Shown: positions 35,276 through 52,144 of the stretch, piece by piece
Position numbering within the stretch: the first letter of the stretch is position 1
Layout of the letters: every line of letters starts with the position of its first letter
NCBI RefSeq assembly: GCF_964355755.1
Contig: NC_092674.1
Span: 28,758,001 to 28,822,000 of the forward strand
From: Antedon mediterranea
Lineage: Eukaryota; Echinodermata; Crinoidea; Comatulida; Antedonidae
Direction: 5' to 3'
Length of the DNA: 64,000 nt
The notes under the pieces: model-generated
Seen by the model: the letters and a program-made list of their open reading frames with translations, nothing else
What the model was told of the DNA's origin: nothing
Database searches by the model: none
Made by a program: the position numbers and the translations under genes

Positions 35276-35329
35276 TAAGAATTTTCAACCTCTCAGTTAT
35301 GATACTTTTTATGTAAATTTGTAATATTC

Positions 35330-35650
35330 CTTACTTAAAGGTGTCTCCAGAAAAAAATAATTCTTTTTTTTATATGCCATTTTAATGTCACCTAATAGTT
35401 ATCCACGTTGACCAAAAATTGGAACGAAAAAATATGTATTTACATAAAAAAATTTAAAGTAAAAAATAGTCAAATTGGCTACCAGCTAATATATTTTGGT
35501 TTAATTTAACCATTTATTTTGTCATTTTATAAGTGAAAACATTAATTTTTCCTGGGTTTAACTTTATTAAAAATTTCAATATAATCTATTCAAAGTCTGA
35601 TTTTAATAATCTTTATTTTTCATGCTTTTGGGAGACAATATACATCTTTA
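35330..35650 (-). repeat. Unclassified dispersed repeat, copy 3 (minus)
   Basis: Same motif order as copy 2: AAATTGGCTACCAGCTAAT, TTTAATTTAACCATTTATTTTG, CATTTTATAAGTGAAAACA, CAAAGTCTGATTTTAATAA and GGGAGACAATATA. Confidence 0.62.
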
Positions 35651-36179
35651 ATTATTAACGAATATAATGGAAATGTTGCACATTATTAATTATTATTTGG
35701 AAAAAAAATTGAAAAGGTTAGGCCAAGAAAGGCCACAATTTAGCTATTCTAAAAAAAATCGGACTTTCGCTGATCAGTTAAGTATTTTCCTGGAGCAGCA
35801 GCTGAATCATGGGGTTATGATTGCATAGTATATACAGGTATTGCAACATACTCGTCAAGACCGCATGGTTTCCAGTTATACCGTACTAAAAACTAAATAA
35901 CATTCGCACATTGATAAGAAGGTGTTACTGTTGCAACCCACTTTTCCCTCAACTATGTTGATTAATGATGTTATCAATATGTTTTAAGTCAGTGCACTAC
36001 TACCGTATAACAGACGGATGAGACAAGGTTTAATTAGTTATAACCTCGATTCTGTTGGGTGAAGCTGCGTGTTAAACATCTTTTTTGCCAAGTTTTTTTA
36101 TCGAGCCATATGCACAAGGATTTTGATACAGTCGAATGCCTTCTTTGGGAAATTCATATTCAGGGATCACCCCTGTTAA

Positions 36180-36376
36180 AGCGTGGTTCCCACTAGAACG
36201 CGGCGCAGCGACGTATCGACGCAAAGTGATGTATTGCGTAATCACAAGTGGGAACCGACGACGCAATAGTGCTGCAAACATTGCAGGTTTGATTTCACGC
36301 AGGCGGGGGCAAACACAATTATTAGAAGGGCATTTGCTTACGTTGCGTAGATTGCGTCGCTAGTGGGAACCACGCT
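36180..36376. mobile_element. AGCTTGGTTCCCACTAG MITE, copy g (intact)
   Basis: A 197-bp element with termini AGCGTGGTTCCCACTAG and CTAGTGGGAACCACGCT, flanked by TAA on both sides (36177-36179 and 36377-36379). This is the best reference copy of the long subtype, containing GGCGGGGGCAAACACAATTA and GAAGGGCATTTGC. Confidence 0.88.
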
Positions 36377-36383
36377 TAAAATG

Positions 36384-36450
36384 TTTGCAGCACTTTGAGT
36401 CAATACGTCGTAGCGTTGCGTTACATTGCGTCTCTAGTGGGAACTACGCT
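36384..36450. mobile_element. AGCTTGGTTCCCACTAG MITE, right-end fragment h
   Basis: Begins TTTGCAGCACTTTGAGTCAA and ends CTCTAGTGGGAACTACGCT, immediately after copy g. Copy g may have inserted into this older element. Confidence 0.7.
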
Positions 36451-36561
36451 TGAACCAACGGCTATAACTCGATTCTGGTGTGCATCGTGTTTCGACCAAT
36501 CACAATCGAAAATTTGGATGCTATATCGCACGTGACTGGCCATAATACTTGAATTGCGTTA

Positions 36562-36853
36562 AGCTTGGTTTTCACTAGAGACGCAACGCAAGGACGTAGA
36601 TGCAACGCAAGAGAGTTGACCAATGAAAAGTAACAGTTCGAATAATCCATCGCTTGTGATTGGTCGAATCATTTACGTTGCGTTACGTACTTATGTTGCG
36701 TCTGTAGTCAGAATCAATTATACGTACTTGCCATGCGTTTATTTGTACTTGCGTTGTGCTTATACGTACTTGCGTCGCGTTTATAAGTACTTGCGTCGCG
36801 CTTATACGTACTTGCGTTACGCTTATTCGTACTTGCGTTGCGTAAACGAAGCC
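36562..36853. mobile_element. AGCTTGGTTCCCACTAG MITE, copy i, with internal minisatellite
   Basis: Starts AGCTTGGTTTTCACTAGAG after TTA. The right end is degenerate (GAAGCCT). 36722-36845 is a tandem of about six 21-bp units (TTATACGTACTTGCGTCGCG). Because 21 is a multiple of three, a 96-codon frame stays open across it; that frame is not a gene. Confidence 0.7.
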
Positions 36854-37519
36854 TTAAGCGCCAGATGCAGCAGCACCAGGCGAGTACCAATCCAGGACCT
36901 TTGTTTACATTAGTGGTGATACTAAGACCATTAGTAATCTATTTTTGATAAATGAAACCACTTTTTTTGTTATAATTAATTTCATGATTCTAACAGATTC
37001 TAAAAAAAATCTAAAATAGAAAGTTTAAAAGATTAACAAAAGACTTAACTCTTCTTAATATTTCTGATAAATTACCTGATAAACTTACCACAATAGCTGA
37101 ATCATAATACCTAGGGCAACAGCATGGCGACAAGTTTATACCGCGTGGGCGTACCATATCTGGTCTTTTATAAAGTACACGTACGCGCCCGGTAGACAAT
37201 TGACAAGTCTAATTTTATTCCTTCTAGAATGTTGTGTATTGTTATATAATCATTTTTATCTCGAGAGAAGAGTTGAAATTCAAGTAAATCATTTAATCAA
37301 CAGTTAAAATTATTACTAACTATTTTAGTTTACCCTGTGTAAAATACCAAAAAAATACCGGACGATACAAAATAAAAGTATACGATATATATATATTTAT
37401 GTTTAATGGGAGTGGTTGGATCTCAATTATTGCAACACCTGGATGCAATTCAGATAAGCAAAGTTGTAAAAAGAAACCAAACATTACAGTGATTTAGGGA
37501 AAGTACCTGGAAATATCAA

Positions 37520-37800
37520 GATTAAGGTAATGTCCCCCAAAATCATGAAAAAAGAAGATTATAAAACCACTTTTAGTAGCCCGTTTTGCAGTTTTAGGTA
37601 AAAACAAAAATAATGATTTAATATAGAAAGACAAAATAAACAGTTAAATTTAACCAAAAACCCATTTTCTGATTATTTTTTCCTTTGATACAATTTTTCA
37701 GGTAAATAATTTTTACCGATCCAATTTTTGGTGCAAGTGATTTGCGTAAAAAAAAAATGGGCATATTCAAGAAAACAAACATTTTTTTCAGGTGATAGGC
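37520..37800 (+). repeat. Unclassified dispersed repeat, copy 4 (plus)
   Basis: Motifs as in copy 1: GTCCCCCAAAATCATGAAA, GATTATAAAACCA, GACAAAATAAACAGTTAAAT, TTTAACCAAAAACCCATT and CAGGTAAATAATTTTTACCG. Confidence 0.6.
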
Positions 37801-37922
37801 CTATATTTTAATATTGACAAACCAAAAATGAAAAAAAAAAAACCACAAATAAATAGAATTAAAATAGCAAATTAACTCTAGTGAACAAATTAATTTATAT
37901 TAATATTAAATTTATTCACTGA

Positions 37923-38087
37923 ACAAGTGATAAAATTGTTCAGTGTCACGGCAAATTCCGTAATACAGCGTACATGTGCATCACATATGGTGATTGTATC
38001 ATGTAAGGCACAGGCGTTACATGAATTGGTATTCCGACAAATTTAGATCATTGCGTTAATCGAATGATTCGTTTTTACTAAATACAA
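37923..38087 (+). repeat. 165-bp direct repeat, copy 1
   Basis: Identical to 38524-38688 except for one substitution seen by eye (TCACGGCAA against TCACAGCAA). Runs from ACAAGTGATAAAATTG to CTAAATACAA. The 436-bp interior has no ORF of interest but contains a short hairpin, ACTTGCGAA-AAA-TTCGCAAGT, near 38220-38242. Confidence 0.9.
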
Positions 38088-38523
38088 ACTTGAGGGAGGG
38101 GACGTGAAACAAATTTTATTTGGTGGAGTATAGCTTTGCGTCAAGGAGTTGAGTAATTGGTCAGATGTTTTGCCCTTCTGTGACGTAATTTGTACTTTAT
38201 ACTAAGTACATTTGAGAATACTTGCGAAAAAATTCGCAAGTAGTTCTCGGGTGGGACTATTTTATTTGCATAAACAAAGAAAGACATAGTGATAAGTTCG
38301 TCAAAATGTCAATCAAATGAGACATTCGTGTTGTGTAATATTTACTTACTAATTATTTACATTTAATTCTCTGCTAAGTATATATTACCTATGTACATCA
38401 CTTCCGATTGAACTTGAAAGATAACAAGTTTGTTTAAACAAGTTTTATTATCAAGATAACATTGATGATATTCAAATCAAAATCAAATCTGTATTTCAAC
38501 CGATTCTCATTGCTGCATTCTCC

Positions 38524-38688
38524 ACAAGTGATAAAATTGTTCAGTGTCACAGCAAATTCCGTAATACAGCGTACATGTGCATCACATATGGTGATTGTAT
38601 CATGTAAGGCACAGGCGTTACATGAATTGGTATTCCGACAAATTTAGATCATTGCGTTAATCGAATGATTCGTTTTTACTAAATACAA
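38524..38688 (+). repeat. 165-bp direct repeat, copy 2
   Basis: Partner of 37923-38087, 601 bp away. It ends just before the 15-bp minisatellite that starts near 38706. The pair could be termini of a small LTR-type element or a local duplication. Confidence 0.9.
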
Positions 38689-38705
38689 GGAATAAACGAA
38701 ATTCG

Positions 38706-39497
38706 TTGGTAGTTGTCCCGGTGGTAATTGTCCGAGTGGTAATTGTCCCGGTGGTAGTTGTCCGAGTGGTAATTGTCCCGGTGGTATAGTTGTCCGAGTG
38801 GTAATTGTTCCGGTGGTAGTTGTCCTGGTGGTAATTGTTCCGGTGGTAATTTTCCCGGTGGTAGTTGTCCGAGTGGTAGTTGTCCGGGTGGTAATTGTGT
38901 CCCGATGGTAGTTGTTCAAGTGGTAATTGTCCCGGTGGTAGTTATCCGAGTGGTACCGGTCCCGGTGGTAGTTATCCGAGGGGTACCGGTCCCGGTGGTA
39001 TTTGTCCGAGTGGTTGTCCGAGTGGTAGTTGTCTGAGTGGTAATTGTCCCGGTGGTAGTTATCCGAGTGGTACCGGTCGCGGTGGTATTTGCCCGAGTGG
39101 TTGTCCGAGTGGTAGTTGTCCGGGTGGTAATTGTGTCCCGATGGTAGTTGTTCAAGTGGTAATTGTCCCGGTGGTAGTTATCCGAGTGGTACCGGTCCCG
39201 GTGGTAGTTATCCGAGTGGTACCGGTCCCGGTGGTATTTATCCGAGTGGTTGTCCGAGTGGTTGTCCGAGTGGTAGTTGTCTGAGTGGTAATTGTCCCGG
39301 TGGTAGTTATCCGAGTGGTACCGGTCGCGGCGGTATTTGCCCGAGTGGTTGTCCGAGTGGTAGTTGTCTGAGTGGTAATTGTCCCGATAGTAGTTGTCCG
39401 AGTGGTAGGCCTAATTGTCCCGGTGAAAGTTGTCCGAGTGGTAATTGTCCGGGTGGTAATTGTGTCCCGATGGTAGTTGTTCGAGTGGTAATTGTCA
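38706..39497. repeat. 15-bp minisatellite, about 790 bp
   Basis: Alternating half-units TGTCCGAGTGGTAGT and TGTCCCGGTGGTAAT with variants ATCCGAGTGGTACCGG and TGTCTGAGTGG. A block of about 236 bp starting TGTGTCCCGATGGTAG is itself duplicated (38898 and about 39134). Because 15 is a multiple of three and units lack stops, frames of 80-130 codons stay open on both strands. The + frame would read Cys-Pro-Ser-Gly-Asn / Cys-Pro-Gly-Gly-Ser. Block-joining changes shift the frame, there is no flanking coding exon, and both strands are equally open, so I do not call a gene. Confidence 0.88.
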
Positions 39498-40290
39498 TGG
39501 GGAGTAGTTGCGGATACGATTGAAATAATATACACCTAAATGTTAAATACTTAATTACTGTAAATAATAATTTCAGTTCAGAATAGTTTTCAAAAATATT
39601 TATATATAGGCCTATGTATGTTTTATATATAAACATGTTGGGTGGTAGTATTTCCTAAAATATGTTTTATTTGACAGGAACAAACATTAATACTCCATTT
39701 GAATCAATTCGTGAAGACATTACAGGAACAAACATTGTATAATCGGAAGTTATGACATTGTTAGCCACGTTTTAGCCCTATACCATGTATATCTGTTTAC
39801 CGTTACCAGGATACAAGCGTCATGTTGCGCGTGGGAGTTTCGACTTACACACTCTTCCGGGCTAATTCGTGTTGTCGGTAAAATCTAAGAGAATATTTCT
39901 ATAGTAATAACTGAAAAATAATTGTTTAAATAAAAAGATATTGTGTATGACGTCATAGAGTAACAGGAGGGGTCACGTGTAGTATTAGCCATTCATGATG
40001 ATAGACAGTCGTTGTTTACTTTAGGTATTGTGAATTAAAACGTCATCAGTTTCTAAAATATCAATACAAGTCTCGTTATGATGATAATATGATAATATGT
40101 TACGTGTAGTTTGGCTCGTTTACATTTATCGGATATTTGTGTAACTTAAACATACAAAAAAGTGATCTGATAGATTGTTCGGGTATTCGGGTATTCCATA
40201 TTCAAATTTTTCAAATTAAGCCTGACATTTTATTGTAACGAATTGTGGTATGCTGTTAATGATAATAATTAATAACTCATTATATAACAA
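39498..40290. other. Gene-free stretch
   Basis: No supported gene or recognised repeat beyond a small duplication of AGGAACAAACATT (near 39676 and 39724). Confidence 0.4.
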
Positions 40291-40292
40291 TA

Positions 40293-40416
40293 AAGCTCTG
40301 TCTACACTATAAAACTTTATGTGATGTGATGTGAAAAAATGTGATGTGCCCATATATGGACATGATATTGTCATCACTACCATATTTTGGCACATCACAT
40401 GTGTTGTCACATGACA
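40293..40416. mobile_element. MITE, AGCTCTGTCTACACT family, right end missing
   Basis: Starts AGCTCTGTCTACACTATAAA after TAA, has GTGATGTGCCCATATATGG and CACTACCATATTTTGGCAC, and loses the family right end beyond TTGTCACATGAC. Confidence 0.75.
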
Positions 40417-40643
40417 CCAACTCAGTTGACCCATGATAAATACGAATTAGCAAGTCATATTTTCGACAAACATTGTAAAATATTTCTGACCATGGCATGG
40501 AACACACCAAATGATATATATAATAGGCCTACAATTCCTTCTCAAACTTAATTTATACATTCTCTTAGTTTTTCTCATTTTTCTCAGTTTACTTAATTTT
40601 TTTTGGTGTACTTTGTTCTTATGTCTAATTTGGTTTTTTTTGG

Positions 40644-40668
<25 letters not shown>
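40644..40668. repeat. (TA)n microsatellite
   Basis: An uninterrupted run of about 12 TA dinucleotides after a T-rich stretch. Confidence 0.9.
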
Positions 40669-40674
<6 letters not shown>

Positions 40675-40996
40675 TATCTATTATTTACTGTAAACTTGTT
40701 GCACATCTCATTGAGACTTTGCCTCTGATTTAAAAGAGATGCAATAAATAAGTTCGCCAACACGTGTTTGTGTCAATAGATTGTCAATTTGTAATTGTAG
40801 GATTTGTACTAAAGGTTGTATTTGCGTTCAATTGGGATCAAGCTTTAGGAGATGTTCGCTCAACTCGTAATTGTACAGAACGTGATAGTAGATAAAGTAG
40901 ATTTACCCTCTTTTAACGCCATGGATTACCGTACGCCTTGCGTTAAATAATAGCAAACCTAACGCCATGAGTTGAACATACCCTATCTATCTTACG

Positions 40997-41127
40997 TTTT
41001 TCACACCCGTTTTGAACGTAATCCGGAATGTGCTGGTGTCAACGATTCAATTTTTAATTCAACTTCTACGATTTTTTTTATCCGGCCACCGGACTAGAAT
41101 TTGGGCACGGTGTGAACGTGGCTTTGA
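40997..41127. mobile_element. Diverged TIR element related to the GGTCTTTCACACC family
   Basis: The left end has GTTTTTCACACCCG and the right end GGTGTGAACGTGGC, in imperfect inversion, with CCGGCCACCGGAC inside. Similar in layout to 5384-5537 but much diverged. Confidence 0.4.
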
Positions 41128-41277
41128 GGAGAAATTGAATGTCTTCTATTAATAGGGGCTCTACGATATTTGTTATGGGATACGGGGGACCTGAACGAAA
41201 TTACATGACAATCGGGAACGGTGATGCGAGTATTTCTCATATTTTTAGGTCATAGTACGGTAGTAAAAGCGTGGTTC

Positions 41278-41469
41278 CCACTAGAACGCAACGCAACGTA
41301 GTCACGTATCGACGCAATGGGCTGTATTGCGTAATCACAAGTGGGAACCGACGACGCAATAGTGCTGCAAAATCACAGGTTTGATTTCACGCAGGCGGGG
41401 GCAAACACAATTATTGGAAGGGCATTTGCTTACGTTGTGTAACGTTGCGTCACTAGTGAGAACCAAGCT
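41278..41469. mobile_element. AGCTTGGTTCCCACTAG MITE, copy j
   Basis: Termini AGCGTGGTTCCCACTAG and CTAGTGAGAACCAAGCT. Same long subtype as copy g (GGCGGGGGCAAACACAATTA, GGAAGGGCATTTGC). Flanked by AAA on the left and TTA on the right, so the target duplication is not clean. Confidence 0.82.
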
Positions 41470-41915
41470 TTACCTCCAACTTGATAGACATTAATTCTCC
41501 CATGTTATACCAACACGTGTAAAAGCATTTCATTACAAGATCTTCTGATTAGAAATTAGAAAACATAAATATTAAAAACAAGGAAATTAAGAGGAGGAAC
41601 TTTACACTTTCAGATGAACAGGTTTAGAAACGCTAATGCCTGATTTTTATCTAAATGATGAAAAAGTACATTACACTAATCTGTCTGTATATCATAAATG
41701 TAAACCTTTCCTCAATCGAACCTTAAAAATCACGACCCCAGCAAATGGTGTTTTCGTTTCCAATGAAAATCATTTGTAAACCTGGATGTGTCTGGGTCGG
41801 TATCGTTTAAGTCTGGAAAGTGTATTATAAGGCCTAGACAAGATAACCTGGGCCTAATTGGCAGCAGCAAAGGAGTATAGTTACCGAAACGGTGACGAGG
41901 AGGGTGAAATTATAA

Positions 41916-42086
41916 AGCTTGGTTCCCACTTGCGACGCAACGTAACGCAATCTACGCAACGTAAGCCCTTCTAATAATTGTGTTTGCCCCCGCCTGCGTG
42001 AAATCAAACCTGCGTTGTTTGCAGCACTATTGCGTCGTCGGTTCCCACTTCTGATTACGCCGTTGCGTTCTAGTGAGAACCACACT
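41916..42086. mobile_element. AGCTTGGTTCCCACTAG MITE, copy k
   Basis: Termini AGCTTGGTTCCCACTTG and CTAGTGAGAACCACACT, flanked by TAA (41913-41915) and TTA (42087-42089). Inverted relative to copy j, with a deletion near the right end. Confidence 0.82.
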
Positions 42087-42713
42087 TTAAAGAAAGTTGG
42101 CCCGGTGGTTTATGGTCATTACATTTTATATAGTATAAGTATGTGTAGCATATAGACTGAACTTTGGTGTAATGAGTGCTCTTCGGCTAATTATGGATTT
42201 TATAAATTACGGCGCCTCTTGGATAGGCCACATCCGTCCATGTACATACAACTGTTGAAGTGACCAATCCAAGAGTCATTTCGTCGTTCAGGGGACTAAT
42301 GTCAAATTGTGTGCTAGGTAGCAATCGTGTCTGCAATACAAATTTACGTCAATTGACGAATAAGAGGGTTAAAACACACAAATTGCTCACACTATTATTT
42401 ACACAGTTTAAAAGGTTGAGTAATTGCGAACAATGTGCTCTAAGTTCAAGGTAAATTTACGCACGAATATTATTACTTGGCTGATTTGTGATCAAAAAGG
42501 TTTAAATAAACAAAACAGATATTATGAATAGAGCAGCATAATCTACAATTATATTTTTAGTTCTATAAATATGGATATAATAACGATCAGCCTATCGTAC
42601 CGTATTTGATATCCGACATATCAGTTCATACCACCACCACAGTAGGTCCCCCTCCTTAAGATCATACCCTGATAAGGACACTGATAAGCAAGGGGAAGGA
42701 GTCGCCCGTTTAA

Positions 42714-42774
42714 AGTGTCTTTCACAAATCTTCCGGTCCGGCCGGTACGGTTCCGGTCCGGCGGTGAAAGATCC
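42714..42774. mobile_element. Short MITE, GGTCTTTCACACC family
   Basis: A 61-bp palindromic element, AGTGTCTTTCAC ... GTGAAAGATCC, between TAA and TTA, with CCGGTCCGGCCGG in the centre. Internally deleted relative to 5384-5537. Confidence 0.65.
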
Positions 42775-44060
42775 TTAGCACAACCAACCCTCATCATTAT
42801 ATAGTTAAGTCTCCATGTTAATACAATCAAGATTCAATAAAATGACCCATTCATAGGGTTTCCCCGTCTTAAATAACGGTTTTAGTGTATATATTTTCTC
42901 CAGTTCGTTTATCGGAAAATCCCTTCCGATGTGTCTCCTGAATAGGGTTGTCCTATAGAGGAGGGGTTCCAATATTGTATGACACGCATTGGGCGATACG
43001 CACTCATTTTCATGAACACAAAATGACATACCATAAATCTCCTAATAGTAACCCACACTCTAATAGTAACTCACACTCTAATAGTAACCCCCCTTCTAAT
43101 AGTAACCCACCCTAAAAAACAATCAAAGAATAATAACCCAGGGTTACAATTAGATTTACGGTGGTGACAATGTAGTGTATAGAATATGATTAGGAATAGG
43201 CCTATGGAAACTGTCCCATTTGCCTATATACGGGGCCTCTTCAATTAGCAGTGCGTATAAAACAAGTCCGACTCGTCGTGTGGAAATTTCCTGGTTGACC
43301 CTGTTATCTTTCATTATGATGTACGGTGGCCCTGTTATGGTGTGCGTGACAGTTGTGGGCCACCGTAATGATGGGTATCACTCCTCCGTCATATTATGTC
43401 TACAGCTAGATGTTATATATAGAAAAGATTTCTCAACACACTTGTGTTTCAGAGAAACAGGGAGAGATAATTATACGAATACTGTTTACGACAGAATAGA
43501 CTAGTATAAAAAATTAATAGGTTGCGATCAAGCAAACTTACGATTAAAAAAATGGATTTGTTTCTAAAAGATAATTGACTTTATTAATTTTCTTTTAATA
43601 GTAATTTAAATATTTGAACTCAGATCATGATCTTTGAATTGCGCGTATATACGAAACTATCGTACTTTGATTAACGTGTGAACACGAATGTAAAACAAGC
43701 GGTACCGTAGTTTATGGGGTCTCGAAACTAATATGAACGAACTAAACATTTATATTTTTTATTCAGTTAATAAAAAAAAATCAAATATTTGATTATTACG
43801 ATATGTGAAACTGCGATTACCATTTTAACAAGCAATAACGAAAAGTACGCCACATAAAGACAAACAATATTATTGCCAATATGTCTATGCCTGATAAAAA
43901 TTCATTATGCGGAACTTCCGTTATTTGATTGGTTGACATGTATCTTAGTGCGTGCCAGATAGACACGCGCACACTTGCGTACAAACAAAATTATATCGAT
44001 ATATCTTCTCAATACAACAAATTTCATGCTCTGCGCAGGTATCTTCCAAAAAGTGGAAGC
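42775..44060. other. KLF5 upstream region
   Basis: No supported gene. 43039-43113 is a four-unit minisatellite of about 20 bp (CTAATAGTAACCCACACT). 42920-42970 has a remnant of the CAGTAGAACCCCTATT family. Several short frames lack recognisable domains. Confidence 0.45.
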
Positions 44061-44075
44061 AAACTTCCTATAACA

Positions 44076-44122
44076 ATTGGACCACCAATCACAACCGGCG
44101 TTATCGGTATAGAATGGGGCGG
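44076..44122 (+). promoter_or_regulatory. Candidate KLF5 promoter: CCAAT boxes and GC box
   Basis: ATTGG (inverted CCAAT, 44076-44080), CCAAT (44085-44089) and GGGGCGG (44116-44122) cluster 140-190 bp before the KLF5 start codon. GC boxes are bound by SP and KLF factors, so autoregulation is possible but is inference. No TATA box was recognised at the usual spacing. Confidence 0.45.
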
Positions 44123-44263
44123 AGCCTCTGGTGATTGATGAAGTTTGGGACAATATTCAGCACCTGCAGTAATAACACGGTCCGACAGTTTCAGAATTTG
44201 ATTCGGTAGTGTGGTGTTGAGGAAGACGGTCGACTTGCCCTGGGACTGTACCTGAACAAAACA

Positions 44264-50083
<5,820 letters not shown>

Positions 50084-50394
50084 ACAGGAAACAATCGCTA
50101 TATTAAAAGACGATATTAACCAGGAAGAATACCTATGTATATTTGTACATTATTAAAGATATCTATGTATATATTTTAGACAAATAATTTCCTATTGAAT
50201 TTGGTGACAAATCTTAAAATCTTTATAGATGTTAATATTCATAGAAAACTTTACAAGAATTTTGATAGCTGTAAAAATGCAAATTATAAAATTGTCATAT
50301 TCACCAATATTTTTTAAACTCATGTTTTTTAAGTTGTTAACTTCATCTTTTCATATAAATAATGTTATAACCACATAGCGTTATTTTTCAGTTC

Positions 50395-50400
50395 AATAAA
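50395..50400 (+). terminator. Candidate KLF5 polyadenylation signal
   Basis: First AATAAA after the KLF5 stop codon (312 bp downstream), in CAATAAACTC context. Longer 3' UTRs using later AATAAA motifs are possible. Confidence 0.45.
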
Positions 50401-51479
50401 CTCATGTCACAGATTTATAGGCCAACAGCAACAATTTACTCACTAAGGGTGACTTTGCTTAACAAATATTGAAAGCTTTCTTCCGGGGGCAATAATAACC
50501 TTTATGTGTTTAATCCGAGGTAAGGAAGCTATTTTCCTTGTTAAACTTCAATTCCATATTGTAAAGTCATTATATTGATGAAATATCCCTAATAATGCCA
50601 CCACTACTCAAACAAGGTGAAGCAAAGGTTCACACAAAGTAACACTAATTTGGCACAACTCTTTAAATTAGTCTGCGGAAAAGGACAGAGAGGGGTAAAC
50701 CGTCAGGGTCATCCATATCTTTTAAAATTCCAATTACATGGAAACTACACCCGTAGGAGTCTAAATCAAGAGTGATCATAATTAACATTAAACTCCAGTA
50801 GAGTAAACCTTTTATAATAGGAGAGAATGTATGAAAGGACGTTACCTTACTGCTACTGTACGTAACCATCTCACCATCAAATTCTGGATAATTATCTTGA
50901 ATCACGACAAGGTTAAACTCTAACCAAGCATACAGAAAGTTAAAACATCAGTGTGAAGATTAGTAGATTATTGCACTGAATAGCCCAGGGCTCTTCAGGT
51001 AACCACACGCCACCTTCTAATTAACGACCGTTCATTCGTTTGGACCTTGAAATAGAAAATGTTTTACTTTAATTTAATTGTGCCAAATGATTTAATAAAG
51101 TTAAATTATTTTTAAAGCAAATAATATGTTCAATATTTAAACTATGCAAACTAAGTCTTTTGGATTTAAAAAAGTATTTAAAATAATTTTTTTTTCTGTT
51201 CTACTTTTCTACTCCTAGCCACAAATAGTTTAGTTATTAATATTGCAAAATAACATGGCAAATAACTTAAGCATACACTGAAAAGTTTGTCGCTTACAAA
51301 GCATAACAGTTTAAATGTAAGCACATAACTAACAAAATAAGATTAAATTTAGCCTGCAATAAATTATAGATTTTTTAACTAAACTAAGAAAAAACTATTA
51401 AGAAACTTTTTGAGGCTGAAACGAGCACAAATTAATGACATATGAACATGGTAAAAATATTATTCAATAGAAATAATTG
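50401..51479. other. KLF5 downstream region
   Basis: AT-rich, no supported gene. Frames here have no recognisable domain. Alternative KLF5 3' UTR or regulatory DNA cannot be excluded. Confidence 0.4.
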
Positions 51480-51630
51480 CAGTAGAACCCCTATTCAGGG
51501 GACACCTTTGGGACCCAACGAAATGTCCCCTGAATAGGGGATTGGGCATAGTGTTGAAACATACATAGTACAGTACATTGGTGTCCACTTAATAGGGGTG
51601 TCTCAAATGAGGAACTCTCTACTCTATACA
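51480..51630. mobile_element. CAGTAGAACCCCTATT TIR element, single copy
   Basis: Begins CAGTAGAACCCCTATTCAGG with GGACACCTTTGGGACCCAAC, then TGTCCCCTGAATAGGGG and GTGTCCACTTAATAGGGGTG. This is the non-amplified form of the sequence expanded at 32385-34294; the core GTCCCC-AATAGGGG-TG is present only once or twice. Confidence 0.7.
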
Positions 51631-51908
51631 TTTATAAGCGTAGTAGAATTGAATGAATCCTATTTCTCATATTATTATTCTTATATAAATATACCACCAT
51701 TTTCAAGTTGCGTGCAATCAATCCACTGTATTTGTTGTTCAATTAATAATCCTACAATAATACATTAAAAGGAGTTGAGTATTAGTAGCATTCCTTCATT
51801 GTTAAAGCCTACAATGCGGCCTAAGTATCAAGAATTGTCCCACCAATTATTTATTGAGGTAAAATAAGAGCCAAATAAGTCTTTTGAAATTTCACCAAGT
51901 GTTTCTAA

Positions 51909-52141
51909 AGCCTGTTTTCCACTAGGCAGATTTGCTCACACGAATCAAAACTATCGGCCTGTTCCTTAAGTTTTTTACAAAAATTGTGCAACCAATCAGA
52001 GCTCAGGAAATGAGTTATTACATTTTCATGAGCACTTATGCAAACCGAAAAGATCAGAAGATCCGCGATAAAAGTCACAGCTTTTTACTCTGTGGAAACA
52101 TTGGATTCGCGCGACTAAATTTGTCTAGCGGAAAACAGGCT
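51909..52141. mobile_element. MITE with AGCCTGTTTTCCACTAG termini
   Basis: A 233-bp element: left AGCCTGTTTTCCACTAGGCA, right TCTAGCGGAAAACAGGCT. It is flanked by TAA on both sides (51906-51908 and 52142-52144). Same size, TAA target and CACTAG-type terminus as the AGCTTGG family but different in sequence. The 70-codon frame inside is not a gene. Confidence 0.85.
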
Positions 52142-52144
52142 TAA

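Noticed and set aside
36623-36913. 96-codon frame with repeated Tyr-Leu-Arg
   Set aside because: Translation of the 21-bp minisatellite within a MITE.
38644-39636. Thr-rich minus-strand and Cys/Gly/Pro-rich plus-strand repeat proteins
   Set aside because: Both strands are equally open because the 15-bp unit lacks stops; no start, splice or flanking exon supports either.
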